Positions 52,919 to 61,073 of a DNA stretch of 64,000 bases are shown piece after piece. The stretch lies in contig NZ_LOHS01000108.1 in the NCBI RefSeq assembly GCF_001642995.1, forward strand, positions 1-64,000. Direction: 5' to 3'. A program made the translations under genes and the position numbers. Position 1 is the first letter of the stretch. Each line of letters begins with the position of its first letter. Origin of the DNA: Streptomyces jeddahensis. GTDB taxonomy: Bacteria; Actinomycetota; Actinomycetes; Streptomycetales; Streptomycetaceae. Below the pieces are notes generated by a model. The model saw only the letters and a list, made by a program, of their open reading frames with translations. It had not been told where the DNA came from and made no database searches.

Positions 52919-53700
52919 CGAAGATGGACTACGAGGACATTGTCGCAACGATCGACGGCCCGGTTCTCACACTGACGATCAACCGCGCTTCCTCGGGAAA
53001 CAAGCTCCGGGCTCAGACGTGTCTGGAGCTGACGGACGCTCTCCAGCGCCTTCGGCTGGATCCCGCATTGCGGGCGGCTGTGCTGACGGGCGCGGGAGAC
53101 AAGTTCTTCTGCATCGGCGGGGAGCACGAGCCGCTCAAAGGTCTCGACCAGTCTCAGGTCCTGCCCATCATCGATCTTTACCAGGCGATCGACACGACGA
53201 TGAAGCCGGTCGTGGCGGCGGTCAACGGCTTCGCCGTGGGCGGCGGCAACGTGCTCCACACTGTCTGCGACCTCACGATCGCAGGCGAGAACGCGGTCTT
53301 CCGGCAGGTCGGTCCGATGGTCGGAAGTTTCGACGCAGGCTACGGCACCTGGTACCTCGAGGACACGATCGGTCGCAAGCGGGCCAAGGAGATGTGGTAC
53401 CTCAACCGCAAGTACGACGCAGCGCAGGCCCTTGCGATGGGTCTTGTCAACGAGGTCGTCCCGAAAGACGACCTGCTTGAGGCCGCGCACGAAGTGGCTG
53501 CCGAGATCGCCAGCCGGAGCCCCATGGCGATCGCCGGGCTCAAGGCCGCCTTCTCCGGACGGCACAACGGAGTCGCCGGGCAGGCCCGCCTTGCCCACGA
53601 CCAGCTTCTGACGCTGTATCTGGGCACAGAGGAAGCCCATGAGACAGGTGCCGCATTCGCGGAGCGAAGGGCTCCGGATCCTTCGAGGTTCTGGTCATGA
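52915..53700 (+). CDS. MenB/BadI-like crotonase (ring-cleaving hydrolase candidate)
   Basis: A 261-residue crotonase much closer to MenB and to BadI (2-ketocyclohexanecarboxyl-CoA hydrolase) than to hydratases. It has FFCIGGEHEPL, VNGFAVGGGNVLHTVCDLTI, GPMVGSFDAGYGTWYLEDTI, GRKRAKEMWYLNRKYDAAQA and LGTEEAHETGAAFAERRAPD. No other menaquinone gene is present, so a BadI-like hydrolysis of a cyclic beta-keto acyl-CoA to an open dicarboxyl-CoA fits the operon better than naphthoate synthesis. The start overlaps the HAD stop and the stop overlaps the next ACAD start. Confidence 0.8.
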   Translation: MTKMDYEDIVATIDGPVLTLTINRASSGNKLRAQTCLELTDALQRLRLDPALRAAVLTGAGDKFFCIGGEHEPLKGLDQSQVLPIIDLYQAIDTTMKPVVAAVNGFAVGGGNVLHTVCDLTIAGENAVFRQVGPMVGSFDAGYGTWYLEDTIGRKRAKEMWYLNRKYDAAQALAMGLVNEVVPKDDLLEAAHEVAAEIASRSPMAIAGLKAAFSGRHNGVAGQARLAHDQLLTLYLGTEEAHETGAAFAERRAPDPSRFWS

Positions 53701-54692
53701 GCTGGCTTGGACCCCCGCTGGACCAGGACCAGCGCGACGTGGTCGAGGTAGTCGCCAGAGTGCTCGCCGACGTCTCGCCGGGGGATACGGACGCGCTGGC
53801 TCTGGCCCGCAAGAACCTGGCCGACCTGGGGCTGTGGACGGTCGGTGTCCCCGAGGAACTCGGAGGCGGCGGCGCTGGGTGGTCGACGACGGCTCTCGTC
53901 ATCGAGCGCTTGAGCCGCACCGCCCCCGAGCTGGGGATCGCCTGCGCCCACGCCCATGCTGCGGCTCTCGCGCTCGGCGGCTCAGCCCACGGCGAATTGC
54001 TCGCCGGACTGCACACAGCCGACACGGAACTCGTCATCGTGGAGTCCGCCGCTCCGCACGTAGTCCTTCGACGGCAGGCGACGCGAGTCGACGGGCGGAT
54101 CGACCGGCTCGACGCCTTCACCCTCGACGAGGCCGGTGTCGTGGTTCTGGGGGACTCCGCTGTGCTGCTGGCGCCTTCGGCGCTACGCGTCGAATCCCGG
54201 CAGCGCACCACCGGTCTCGACAGCTTCCAGACGGCGGCCGTCGCGGTCGACGGGCGCCCGGGAGACGACGTCGTGACGCTCTCAGCGCCCGCAAGCCTCG
54301 TCAGAGCGCAGATGCTCGGCGGAACTGCCGCTGTCGCAGCCGGCATCGCCGGTGCGGCCTTTGACGCAGCCGCGGCGTACGCGCGCAGCCGGCACCAGTT
54401 CGGTGGCCCGATCAGCGCGCTGCCCGCCGTACGCAGGCTGCTGGAGGACCAAGCCCTGCGAACCGCCAACCTCCTGCGAGCCCTCTTCGCCGACGCGCCC
54501 GACCCGCTCGGCGCGACAGCGATCGCCCGTGAGGGATGCGACGCGGCGCTCAGCGTCGCCGACGCTGCTCTGCAGGTCCACGGCGGCTACGGCTACCTCA
54601 AGGAGTACCCCGTCGAGCGCTTCGTCCGCGATGCGGTCTCCCTGGGCGCCTCCCTCGGCACCTCTAGCCTGGTATCGATCCTACAAATATAG
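53697..54692 (+). CDS. Short acyl-CoA dehydrogenase family protein
   Basis: A 331-residue ACAD, shorter than the usual 380-400. The N-terminal helical domain (WTVGVPEELGGGGAGWSTTA) and C-terminal helical domain (AAAYARSRHQFGGPISALPA and LQVHGGYGYLKEYPVERFVR) are clear. The middle beta domain is reduced, and the EGTxEI tail is replaced by SLGASLGTSSLVSILQI. Short partners like this form heteromeric dehydrogenases in steroid-degrading actinobacteria. Pairing with the protein at 49126 is possible. Confidence 0.83.
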   Translation: MSWLGPPLDQDQRDVVEVVARVLADVSPGDTDALALARKNLADLGLWTVGVPEELGGGGAGWSTTALVIERLSRTAPELGIACAHAHAAALALGGSAHGELLAGLHTADTELVIVESAAPHVVLRRQATRVDGRIDRLDAFTLDEAGVVVLGDSAVLLAPSALRVESRQRTTGLDSFQTAAVAVDGRPGDDVVTLSAPASLVRAQMLGGTAAVAAGIAGAAFDAAAAYARSRHQFGGPISALPAVRRLLEDQALRTANLLRALFADAPDPLGATAIAREGCDAALSVADAALQVHGGYGYLKEYPVERFVRDAVSLGASLGTSSLVSILQI

Positions 54693-54702
54693 TGAGCGCA
54701 TA

Positions 54703-55944
54703 ATGTCTGACACCACTGCCACTCTGTTGGCCTCGGCTCCCTCGACGGACCTCACCCTGGCCGAGGCGATCGATATCGCCCGCTCCTTGCGGCCGCAGCT
54801 GGTCGCCGAGCAAGCCGAGGTGGAGCGCCGCACGACGTACTCGCCGGAGTTGCACGAGACCTTCAAGGCCGCCGGCTTCTACCGTCTGCTCGTGCCTGAG
54901 ATGTACGGGGGGCTCGCATGGACGATGCCCGACTTCATCAGGCTCATGGGAGAGGTCTCGCGGGGCTGTATGTCCACCGGATGGTGCCTCACGCTGGGCG
55001 CGAGCCATGCTCTGCTGGTCAGTTCGCTGTGGCCGAAGAGCGTCCAGGACGCTGTCTTCGCCGACGGCGGGCATGTGGTGATCCCTTCGACCGCACGTCC
55101 GGGAGGGCCGGCACTTCGAGCCGACGGGGGCTGGGTTCTGAATACGACCCACCCCTACTCCTCCGGCTCGCCGTACTCCACCCACTACGTCGGGCAGGCC
55201 TTTGAGTACGGCCCCGAGGGGGGTGCCCCGCTGCAGCAGATGCTCTTCGTTGCTCCTCGCAGGGCCTACGAGATCCAGGACGACTGGGGGCACACACTCG
55301 GCCTCAAGGGCAGCGGTTCGAACACGATCGTGTTCAAGGACTCGTTCCTGCCCGCCGACCACGTCCTCGAGGGGACGATGCAGGTCGACATCCGCAGCTC
55401 CCACACCTCTCCCGGGTTCGAACTGCACGGCAACCCCATGCACCTCGCGCCAGGCCAGGGCTTCTTCGGTCTGGACCTCTCCACGGTATTCGTCGGTGGA
55501 GCCTTCGGCGCACTCGACGAGTACGAGCGCCTGATGCGTGAGCGGAAGACCGCGGGAGACGCCGGCAGTGCCCCGCGCGCACGCCTGCACGACCCGGACT
55601 ACCAGCGTTGGTTCGGTCTGGCGACGGCGCGCCTCAACGCGGCCCAAGCCATTGTCTTCGACACGGCCGAGCGCTGGATGGAGATCTGCCACCGCGTTGC
55701 CGCCGGAGGAGAGCCCTTCGGCACGGCCGACGACATGATGCTCAACATGATGTGCCGCGAGGCGACGCGTCTCGCGTGGAGCGCGGTCCAGGACATCATC
55801 TACCGAACGGCCGGCTCGTCCGCGGCGGTCAACGGGGAGCGCATGGAGCGCGCCTACCGCGACCTCTCGCAGGCGTGGGGACACGTCAACATGATCATCG
55901 AGGACTCCATGGCACGCGCGTGGTCCAGTCAGACGCTGGCATGA
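54703..55944 (+). CDS. HsaA-like flavin-dependent monooxygenase (ACAD fold, group D)
   Basis: A 413-residue acyl-CoA-dehydrogenase-fold protein lacking ACAD substrate motifs. It resembles HsaA, p-hydroxyphenylacetate hydroxylase C2 and pigment hydroxylases: FKAAGFYRLLVPEMYGGLAW, VSRGCMSTGWCLTLGASHAL, GLKGSGSNTIVFKDSFLPAD and the C-terminal IIYRTAGSSAAVNGERMERA YRDL. These use FMNH2 or FADH2 delivered by a separate reductase to hydroxylate a phenol ortho, making a catechol for an extradiol dioxygenase such as 46196. No reductase is adjacent. The ATG lies inside a perfect TGTCTGACA site, and no good ribosome-binding site is visible. Confidence 0.85.
   Translation: MSDTTATLLASAPSTDLTLAEAIDIARSLRPQLVAEQAEVERRTTYSPELHETFKAAGFYRLLVPEMYGGLAWTMPDFIRLMGEVSRGCMSTGWCLTLGASHALLVSSLWPKSVQDAVFADGGHVVIPSTARPGGPALRADGGWVLNTTHPYSSGSPYSTHYVGQAFEYGPEGGAPLQQMLFVAPRRAYEIQDDWGHTLGLKGSGSNTIVFKDSFLPADHVLEGTMQVDIRSSHTSPGFELHGNPMHLAPGQGFFGLDLSTVFVGGAFGALDEYERLMRERKTAGDAGSAPRARLHDPDYQRWFGLATARLNAAQAIVFDTAERWMEICHRVAAGGEPFGTADDMMLNMMCREATRLAWSAVQDIIYRTAGSSAAVNGERMERAYRDLSQAWGHVNMIIEDSMARAWSSQTLA
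54704..54712. promoter_or_regulatory. FadR-type operator (TGTCTGACA, perfect)
   Basis: Exact palindrome overlapping the start codon of the HsaA-like gene (ATGTCTGACACC). Only 10 bases separate this gene from the stop of the preceding ACAD, so the site could serve an internal promoter within the upstream gene. Confidence 0.5.
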
Positions 55945-55951
55945 GCCTTGC

Positions 55952-55980
55952 GTCGCCGGCCGGCCTAGCCGGCCGGCGAC
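55952..55980. terminator. Bidirectional hairpin terminator
   Basis: GTCGCCGGCCGGC (55952-55964) pairs perfectly with GCCGGCCGGCGAC (55968-55980), a 13-bp stem. The three-base loop CTA is the stop codon (TAG) of the GntR gene read on the minus strand. It serves both convergent units. Confidence 0.85.
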
Positions 55981-56687
55981 AGATGGCGCTGAACCATGTC
56001 GAGTTGGGCGGTCATGGCCGCCTCCGCACCTTCCGCATCGCGAGCGACGATCGCCGCGACGAGGGCACGCGTACCCTCGCGCGCCGCTTCGGCGTCCTCC
56101 AGCGGCAGGTCGCGCATGTAGACAGGGATCGTCACGCCGGCCATCGCCGAGACGAAAGAAGCCAGCAGGCGGTTGCCGCTCGCCTCGGCGACGAGGCTGT
56201 AGATCGACTGGCCGAGCTCGTAGAGTGCCGGATCCCTGCGGTCGGTTACAGCGCGGGCCATCTCGTCCTGCCGCTGGACGAGACGCTCCAGCTCCGCGGC
56301 CTGGGCGTCGGTGCGGTGTTCCGCAGCCTCCCGGGCCGCGGGAACCTCAAGCATGCGGCGTACGGCGTTGACCTCGTCGATCGAGATTTTGCCGAACTTC
56401 AGGATCGTCTCGAGCGACCCGGAGAGAAGGCTCTTGAGCGAGTCGTGGTCAACGCTCTGGACGAAACTGCCGCCACCCGCCCCGGGCACTTTGGAGATCA
56501 GGCCTTCCGAAACGAGGACGCGAAGTGCCTCGCGTACCGTGGAGCGGCTGACCTGGAACTCTCGTGCCAACTCGGCTTCGCTCGGAAGGCGATCGCCCCC
56601 CTTGAACGAGGAGGACACGATCGCGTCGCGGAGTTGCTTCTCGACCTGCTCGCGCGGTCGGCGCACCGGCTCAGGGGTAAACGACAT
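55965..56687 (-). CDS. FadR-subfamily GntR transcriptional regulator
   Basis: A 240-residue regulator. The winged-helix domain (residues 8-75) reads LRDAIVSSSFKGGDRLPSEA, ELAREFQVSRSTVREALRVL and GAGGGSFVQSVDH. The FCD ligand domain (about 90-235) has RRMLEVPAAREAAEH, SIYSLVAEASGNRLLASFVS and the last-helix HLSPAG. It converges on the HsaA-like gene and diverges from the alcohol dehydrogenase with two TGTCWGACA-type sites in between, as expected for an autoregulated local repressor. I chose ATG 56687 because GAGGG precedes it; ATG 56708 would add seven residues. Confidence 0.9.
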   Translation of the reverse strand: MSFTPEPVRRPREQVEKQLRDAIVSSSFKGGDRLPSEAELAREFQVSRSTVREALRVLVSEGLISKVPGAGGGSFVQSVDHDSLKSLLSGSLETILKFGKISIDEVNAVRRMLEVPAAREAAEHRTDAQAAELERLVQRQDEMARAVTDRRDPALYELGQSIYSLVAEASGNRLLASFVSAMAGVTIPVYMRDLPLEDAEAAREGTRALVAAIVARDAEGAEAAMTAQLDMVQRHLSPAG

Positions 56688-56769
56688 GGCCCTCATACTA
56701 TCCAACATCGGACTTCATGTCTGTGGATGGTCTGGTCTTCCGCCATCCAACCCCGGGCTCTCCGCATGC

Positions 56770-56793
56770 TATCAGACGGTCTTTTGTCAGACA
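56770..56793. promoter_or_regulatory. Two FadR-type operators before the alcohol dehydrogenase
   Basis: TATCAGACG (56770-56778) and the perfect TGTCAGACA (56785-56793) lie in tandem, their centres 15 bases apart, between the GntR regulator and the alcohol-dehydrogenase ribosome-binding site. Tandem spacing allows cooperative binding. Confidence 0.6.
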
Positions 56794-56809
56794 TCCAAGG
56801 AGAGGTGCG

Positions 56810-57970
56810 ATGCGTGCCCTGGTAGTGAATGGGGAGTGGTCTCCAAGGGACAGCTATCAGCTGACGCCGGAAGAGGCCGCAGGACACTGGGCGCGCGACG
56901 CCCGCCAAGTCTGGCGCCATCCCAGATGGTGCCTGGGCGAAGTACCTGACCCGGTGCTGCAATCCGACGAGGACGTCATCATCCGCGTTCGTGCCGCCGG
57001 CATTGCCGTCTCCACACTTCGCATGGCCATGACCGACGAGCTCGGCTACGTAGTCCTGCCTTACCGCATGGGAATGCCTCTTGTGCCGGGCCACGAGTTC
57101 GCGGGAGAGGTCGTGGCGGTGGGAAGATCCGTTCGATCGGTCAAAGTCGGAGACGCCGTCGCCGCCGAGACCTTGCGAGCATGCGGGCGATGCTCAGCCT
57201 GCCGACGGGGGCGGCCGAATGCGTGCCTCGACGGCGAGTTCGTGGGGTTCAACAGCAACGGCGGGCTGGCCGACTACGCGGTTGTTCCGGAGATGCACGC
57301 GCGGTCGCTTGAGCCTCTCCGCGGCCGCCTGGACGAACAGTCGATCTACGAGATGGGCGCGCTCTGCGAGCCCGCGGCTGTCGCCTACCTCGCCCTGTTC
57401 AAGGCCGATCGTCATCTCGCACCGGGGGCCGACGTGGCGATCTTCGGCTGCGGGCCGCTTGGTCTGGCGGCTGTCGCCCTGGCCCGTGGGGCAGGAGCGA
57501 ACCTTGTCGTGGCAACTGAACCCGCTGCGGACCGGGGGGCCATCGCCAGCAGAGTGGGAGCCGACCGGGTCCTGAGGGGAGAGCTCGGCCGCGAACTGGC
57601 CGACGAGCTGCGCGACGCCACCGGCGGCCGCGGTTTTGATGTGGTCGTCGACGCCACCGGCGCGGCAGCGGAAGTTCTGCCCGAGGCCGAGCGGATTGTC
57701 GCGGTCGGCGGGCACGTGGTCCATCTGGGGGTCGGCGGCCCCGCCGCGCCGATTCATCCGATCGTGACCATGGTGAACGGCACCACACACAGTTTCAGCA
57801 TGGGGCATCTGGGTGGCTTCGACCCCGTCATCGCTCTCCAGGCGGCGGGCCGAATCGACCTGACTCCGATTGTCACCGCGCGCTATCCGATCACGAGCGG
57901 GCTCGAGGCGCTGGCCCACGCGGCCACACGACACAGCGCGAAGACGTTGGTCACTGCGGGTGCCGATTAA
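56810..57970 (+). CDS. Zinc-dependent medium-chain alcohol dehydrogenase
   Basis: A 386-residue MDR protein. GHEFAGEVVAVG (catalytic zinc region with its His-Glu) lies near 92-103, and the structural-zinc lobe is CGRCSACRRGRPNAC. The Rossmann fold is VAIFGCGPLGLAAVALARG. It would oxidise a secondary or cyclic alcohol to a ketone with NAD. AAGGAGAGGTG precedes the ATG. Two FadR-type operators upstream tie it to the GntR gene. A truncated sister gene with nearly the same opening residues is at 28614. Confidence 0.9.
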   Translation: MRALVVNGEWSPRDSYQLTPEEAAGHWARDARQVWRHPRWCLGEVPDPVLQSDEDVIIRVRAAGIAVSTLRMAMTDELGYVVLPYRMGMPLVPGHEFAGEVVAVGRSVRSVKVGDAVAAETLRACGRCSACRRGRPNACLDGEFVGFNSNGGLADYAVVPEMHARSLEPLRGRLDEQSIYEMGALCEPAAVAYLALFKADRHLAPGADVAIFGCGPLGLAAVALARGAGANLVVATEPAADRGAIASRVGADRVLRGELGRELADELRDATGGRGFDVVVDATGAAAEVLPEAERIVAVGGHVVHLGVGGPAAPIHPIVTMVNGTTHSFSMGHLGGFDPVIALQAAGRIDLTPIVTARYPITSGLEALAHAATRHSAKTLVTAGAD

Positions 57971-57973
57971 TCG

Positions 57974-58944
57974 TCCGGCCTGCTCAACTGGCATGCCGGT
58001 ACTCGCGCAGCGTCCCTCCGAGTCGGTCTCGTCGGCGGACTGGCAAGCGTCGGATTTGGGCAGGCACACTGACCGTATGGGTGCCGAGTATTACGTCCAT
58101 GCAGGTCAGGCCGCGTTCCGGTACTCGTGCGGATTCTCTCAGTCTGGTCGCCACGCTTAGGGTGACCGACGAACCCTAGATTGACGGTGAGGCTGGCGTT
58201 TCGCGCGAGGCAGGGTCGACTGGGCCAGCCGCTTCGCCATACGCCGCGTATTGCCGCCTCGCCGTGTCCCGTGGGACGGCGTGGGTATCAGTCGCGGAGT
58301 CGGCGGTCTCCCGGGCTGCGGCTCTGGTGAGCACCTGCTCGGCGCGGTCCAGGGTCAGCCGCATGGCGCCGTACGGCCCCACGGCGTATGCCGTCCGAAA
58401 TCCATGCAGGCGTAGTTGCTCCACGGCCTGGACACCAGCGTCAACATCCGGTGTGTCGGCCGGTGGTCAGGGGGTCAGGACGGTCGGTGGAGGGCTTGGA
58501 TCAGTGATTCAAGGGCGCCGGTTGAGGCGGAAATCGTGACGCTCGTTTGACGCTCCGATCTTGAAAGTGCTCTGCTGACGCTCGCAAAAGGGTCTCTGAC
58601 CTGGTCTTTTCCGTCAAGGGTCGCTTCTGACGTGTTCCCGATGACGCATCATGTGCAGTGCGTCGCCATCCTTGAACCGGCCGCAAAGGGCTCCTGACCT
58701 GCGGACTTATGCGTGCGCATTATGTGCGCTTTGGGTGTTACGGACAATTCTCGACGCTGAAATGGAGCTCGTGACGCTCATTTGAACCTCGTTCTGATGG
58801 ATCATCAGGTGCCCTATGTCGCTGGTCAGACGGTCTGCTGGCTGCGTGGGCGTGGCAGGTCACCCACGCGCCGGGGGGCGCCGCGTCCCGGGCCTGGTTC
58901 GCGCGCGGACCGTGCCTCGGGCGCCGTTACACCGGCGGAACGGC
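57974..58944. other. Gene-poor junction, about 970 bases
   Basis: No recognisable complete gene. A minus-strand frame at 58176-58424 (82 residues, containing LRLHGFRTAYAVGPYGAMRL) is uncharacterised. The part 58530-58790 is less GC-rich and carries the near-identical direct repeats CGTGACGCTCGTTTGA (58535-58550) and CGTGACGCTCATTTGA (58770-58785), plus other TGACGCTC/CTGACG units. It marks the join between the catabolic island and the pca/iron region. Confidence 0.45.
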
Positions 58945-59640
58945 TCAGGTACCCCCTGGCAGTCCGCCGCCGTCGACGGACTCTCGCATCGTGGCTACGA
59001 GAGCCGTTGCCTGTTCGGTCAGCGCCTCGTCGTCAGTCTCGCCGAGCGCGGTGACCGCCGCTGTACCGAGCGAGATGGCTTCCTCTGGGTCCGTCGTCCA
59101 CAGGGCTGACGAGAGCAGGAAGAGCGCTCTCCCCGCCCCGTGGCGGTCCCGGGCCGTCCGGTAGAGCGTGATCGCCTCGCGGACCGCTTCATTGGCCCGG
59201 TCCGTGAGCCCGAGCACCCCCCACACCTTGCCCAGATTCATCAGCGCCTTGGCTTGCATGTGGGTGGCGCCGACCTCCTTGAGCAGGTCACTCGCCCTCA
59301 TCAGCATCAGGGCGGCCTCGGCTGGCGCACCCGCCTGGAGTCGGCTGGTGCCGAGGTTCGTCAGGGCGACGCCTTCGCCGCGCTTGTCCCCGAGGTCACG
59401 GCAGAGGGCGACAGCCTCCTCAAGGATGTCCGACCCGTCACCGAGTCCGCCCACACGCAGCGCCGTGCTCAGATTGGTGAGGGCCATGGCGACACCGTGG
59501 CGATCATCGGCCCTATGGAAGGCGTCCCATGAGGACGCGTGGGCGGCCGCGTCCTCACCGGCCCGCCCCAATTCCCTGAGAGCGAGGCCGAGATCCCCAC
59601 GGCCACGCGTACACGCCGGAGAACTCGTATCTGGATCCCC
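58945..59640 (-). pseudogene. TPR-rich regulator C-terminal fragment (AfsR/LuxR-type)
   Basis: The minus strand encodes at least four tetratricopeptide units: LGLALRELGRAGEDAAAHAS, GVAMALTNLSTALRVGGLGD, GVALTNLGTSRLQAGAPAEA and QAKALMNLGKVWGVLGLTDR. These are typical of the C-terminal half of AfsR/SARP or NB-ARC regulators. The frame opens abruptly at about 59640 without a start codon or upstream ATPase domain, so the 5' part has been lost. A short LuxR-like tail is absent too. Confidence 0.65.
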
Positions 59641-59741
59641 GAGGGTTCCGGCAGTGCCGGACGTGCCGCGCCGAGAGGGTCAAGAGCCGCCGGGTTCCCC
59701 CGGCCGTGTGAGATTTCGTGATACGTGAGAGGGTCTGAGGC

Positions 59742-61037
59742 GTGAGTGAGACACCGCCGAACACCCTGCAATACCGCTTTGACGGGCCAGAAGACGCCCC
59801 GGTCCTGATCTTGGGTCCCTCACTGGGTACCACATGGCACATGTGGGACCGGCAGGTCCCGGAGCTGACGCAGCAGTGGCGGGTGCTCCGGTTCGACCTG
59901 CCGGGACACGGCGGCGCCCCCGCACACCCCGCCTCCTCGGTCGGCGAGCTGACCGACCGGCTGCTCGCCACGCTCGACCAGCTCCGCGTGCAGCGGTTCG
60001 GCTACGCGGGCTGCGCATTCGGCGGTGCCATCGGCGCCGACCTCGCGCTGCGCCACCCGGAGCGGCTCGCCTCGCTCGTGCTGATCGCCGCCTCTCCCCG
60101 GTTCGGCACGGCCGACGAATTCCGGCAGCGCGGCGTGATCGTCCGCACGAACGGCCTCGACCCGATCGCCCGCACCGCGCCCGAGCGCTGGTTCACGCCC
60201 GGCTTCGCCGCGAACCAGCCCGCGATCACCGAGTGGGCCGTACAGATGGTGCGGACCACCGACCCCGGCTGCTACATCTCGGCCTGCGAGGCGCTCGCGG
60301 CCTTCGACATCCGCGCCGAGCTCGGCAGCATCGGCGTCCCCACGCTCGTCCTCGTCGGCTCCGAGGACCAGGTGACCGGGCCCGCCGAGGCGCGCACGCT
60401 GGTCGCCGGCATCCCCGACGCCCGGCTCGCCGTCGTCCCCGGTGCCTCGCACCTCGCGCCCGTCGAGCAGCCGGCGGCCGTCACCGACCTGCTGATACGT
60501 CACTTCTCGACCGCCTGGCAGACCGCCGTCGACACGTCCACGGGCCAGATGGCCATCGTGGCGGCCCCCGTGAAGCCCGTGCTCGCGCCGCCGCCGCCCG
60601 TCGCGCCCGTGGCGGAGATCGCGCCGATGGCCGAGCAGCCCGTCGCAGGGGGCCGCCCCGACCCGTACGAGGCCGGTCTGAAGGTACGCCGGGAGGTGCT
60701 CGGCGACGCGCACGTCGACCGGGCCCTGGCAGCGGCCGACGACTTCTCGGGGGAGTTCCAGGAGCTCATCACCCGGTACGCCTGGGGGGAGATCTGGAAC
60801 CGGCCGGGCCTCGACCGGCGCTCCCGCAGCTGCGTCACGCTCACGGCCCTGGTCGCGGGCGGGCACCTCGACGAACTCGCCTTCCACACCCGGGCGGCCC
60901 TGCGCAACGGGCTCACCCCGGCCGAGATCAAGGAAGTGCTGCTGCAGGCGGCCGTCTACTGCGGCGTCCCGGCGGCCAACAGCGCGTTCAAGGTGGCGCA
61001 GGCGGTCATAAGGGAGGAGACGACCCCTCAGGAGTGA
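59742..61037 (+). CDS. pcaL: Fused 3-oxoadipate enol-lactonase / 4-carboxymuconolactone decarboxylase (PcaD-PcaC)
   Basis: A 431-residue fusion. Residues 1-265 are an alpha/beta-hydrolase (3-oxoadipate enol-lactonase): ILGPSLGTTWHMWD, FDLPGHGGAPAH, LVLVGSEDQVTGP and a final His in GASHLAP. A Pro/Ala linker (about 275-305) joins residues 310-431, a carboxymuconolactone decarboxylase: VRREVLGDAHVDRALA and LDRRSRSCVTLTALVAGGHL. Together they turn 4-carboxymuconolactone into 3-oxoadipate in the protocatechuate branch. The nucleophile elbow reads AGCAFGGAIG, with Ala at the position normally occupied by the catalytic Ser (GxSxG). The other pca genes are not in this window. Confidence 0.9.
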   Translation: MSETPPNTLQYRFDGPEDAPVLILGPSLGTTWHMWDRQVPELTQQWRVLRFDLPGHGGAPAHPASSVGELTDRLLATLDQLRVQRFGYAGCAFGGAIGADLALRHPERLASLVLIAASPRFGTADEFRQRGVIVRTNGLDPIARTAPERWFTPGFAANQPAITEWAVQMVRTTDPGCYISACEALAAFDIRAELGSIGVPTLVLVGSEDQVTGPAEARTLVAGIPDARLAVVPGASHLAPVEQPAAVTDLLIRHFSTAWQTAVDTSTGQMAIVAAPVKPVLAPPPPVAPVAEIAPMAEQPVAGGRPDPYEAGLKVRREVLGDAHVDRALAAADDFSGEFQELITRYAWGEIWNRPGLDRRSRSCVTLTALVAGGHLDELAFHTRAALRNGLTPAEIKEVLLQAAVYCGVPAANSAFKVAQAVIREETTPQE

Positions 61038-61073
61038 CGGCCTGGACACACGGGACGTTGCAGGATGGGACGC

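Noticed and set aside
52915-53700. Calling the crotonase menB (naphthoate synthase)
   Set aside because: The sequence resembles MenB, but no other menaquinone genes are present and the operon is degradative. The BadI-like role is equally compatible, so no symbol was assigned.
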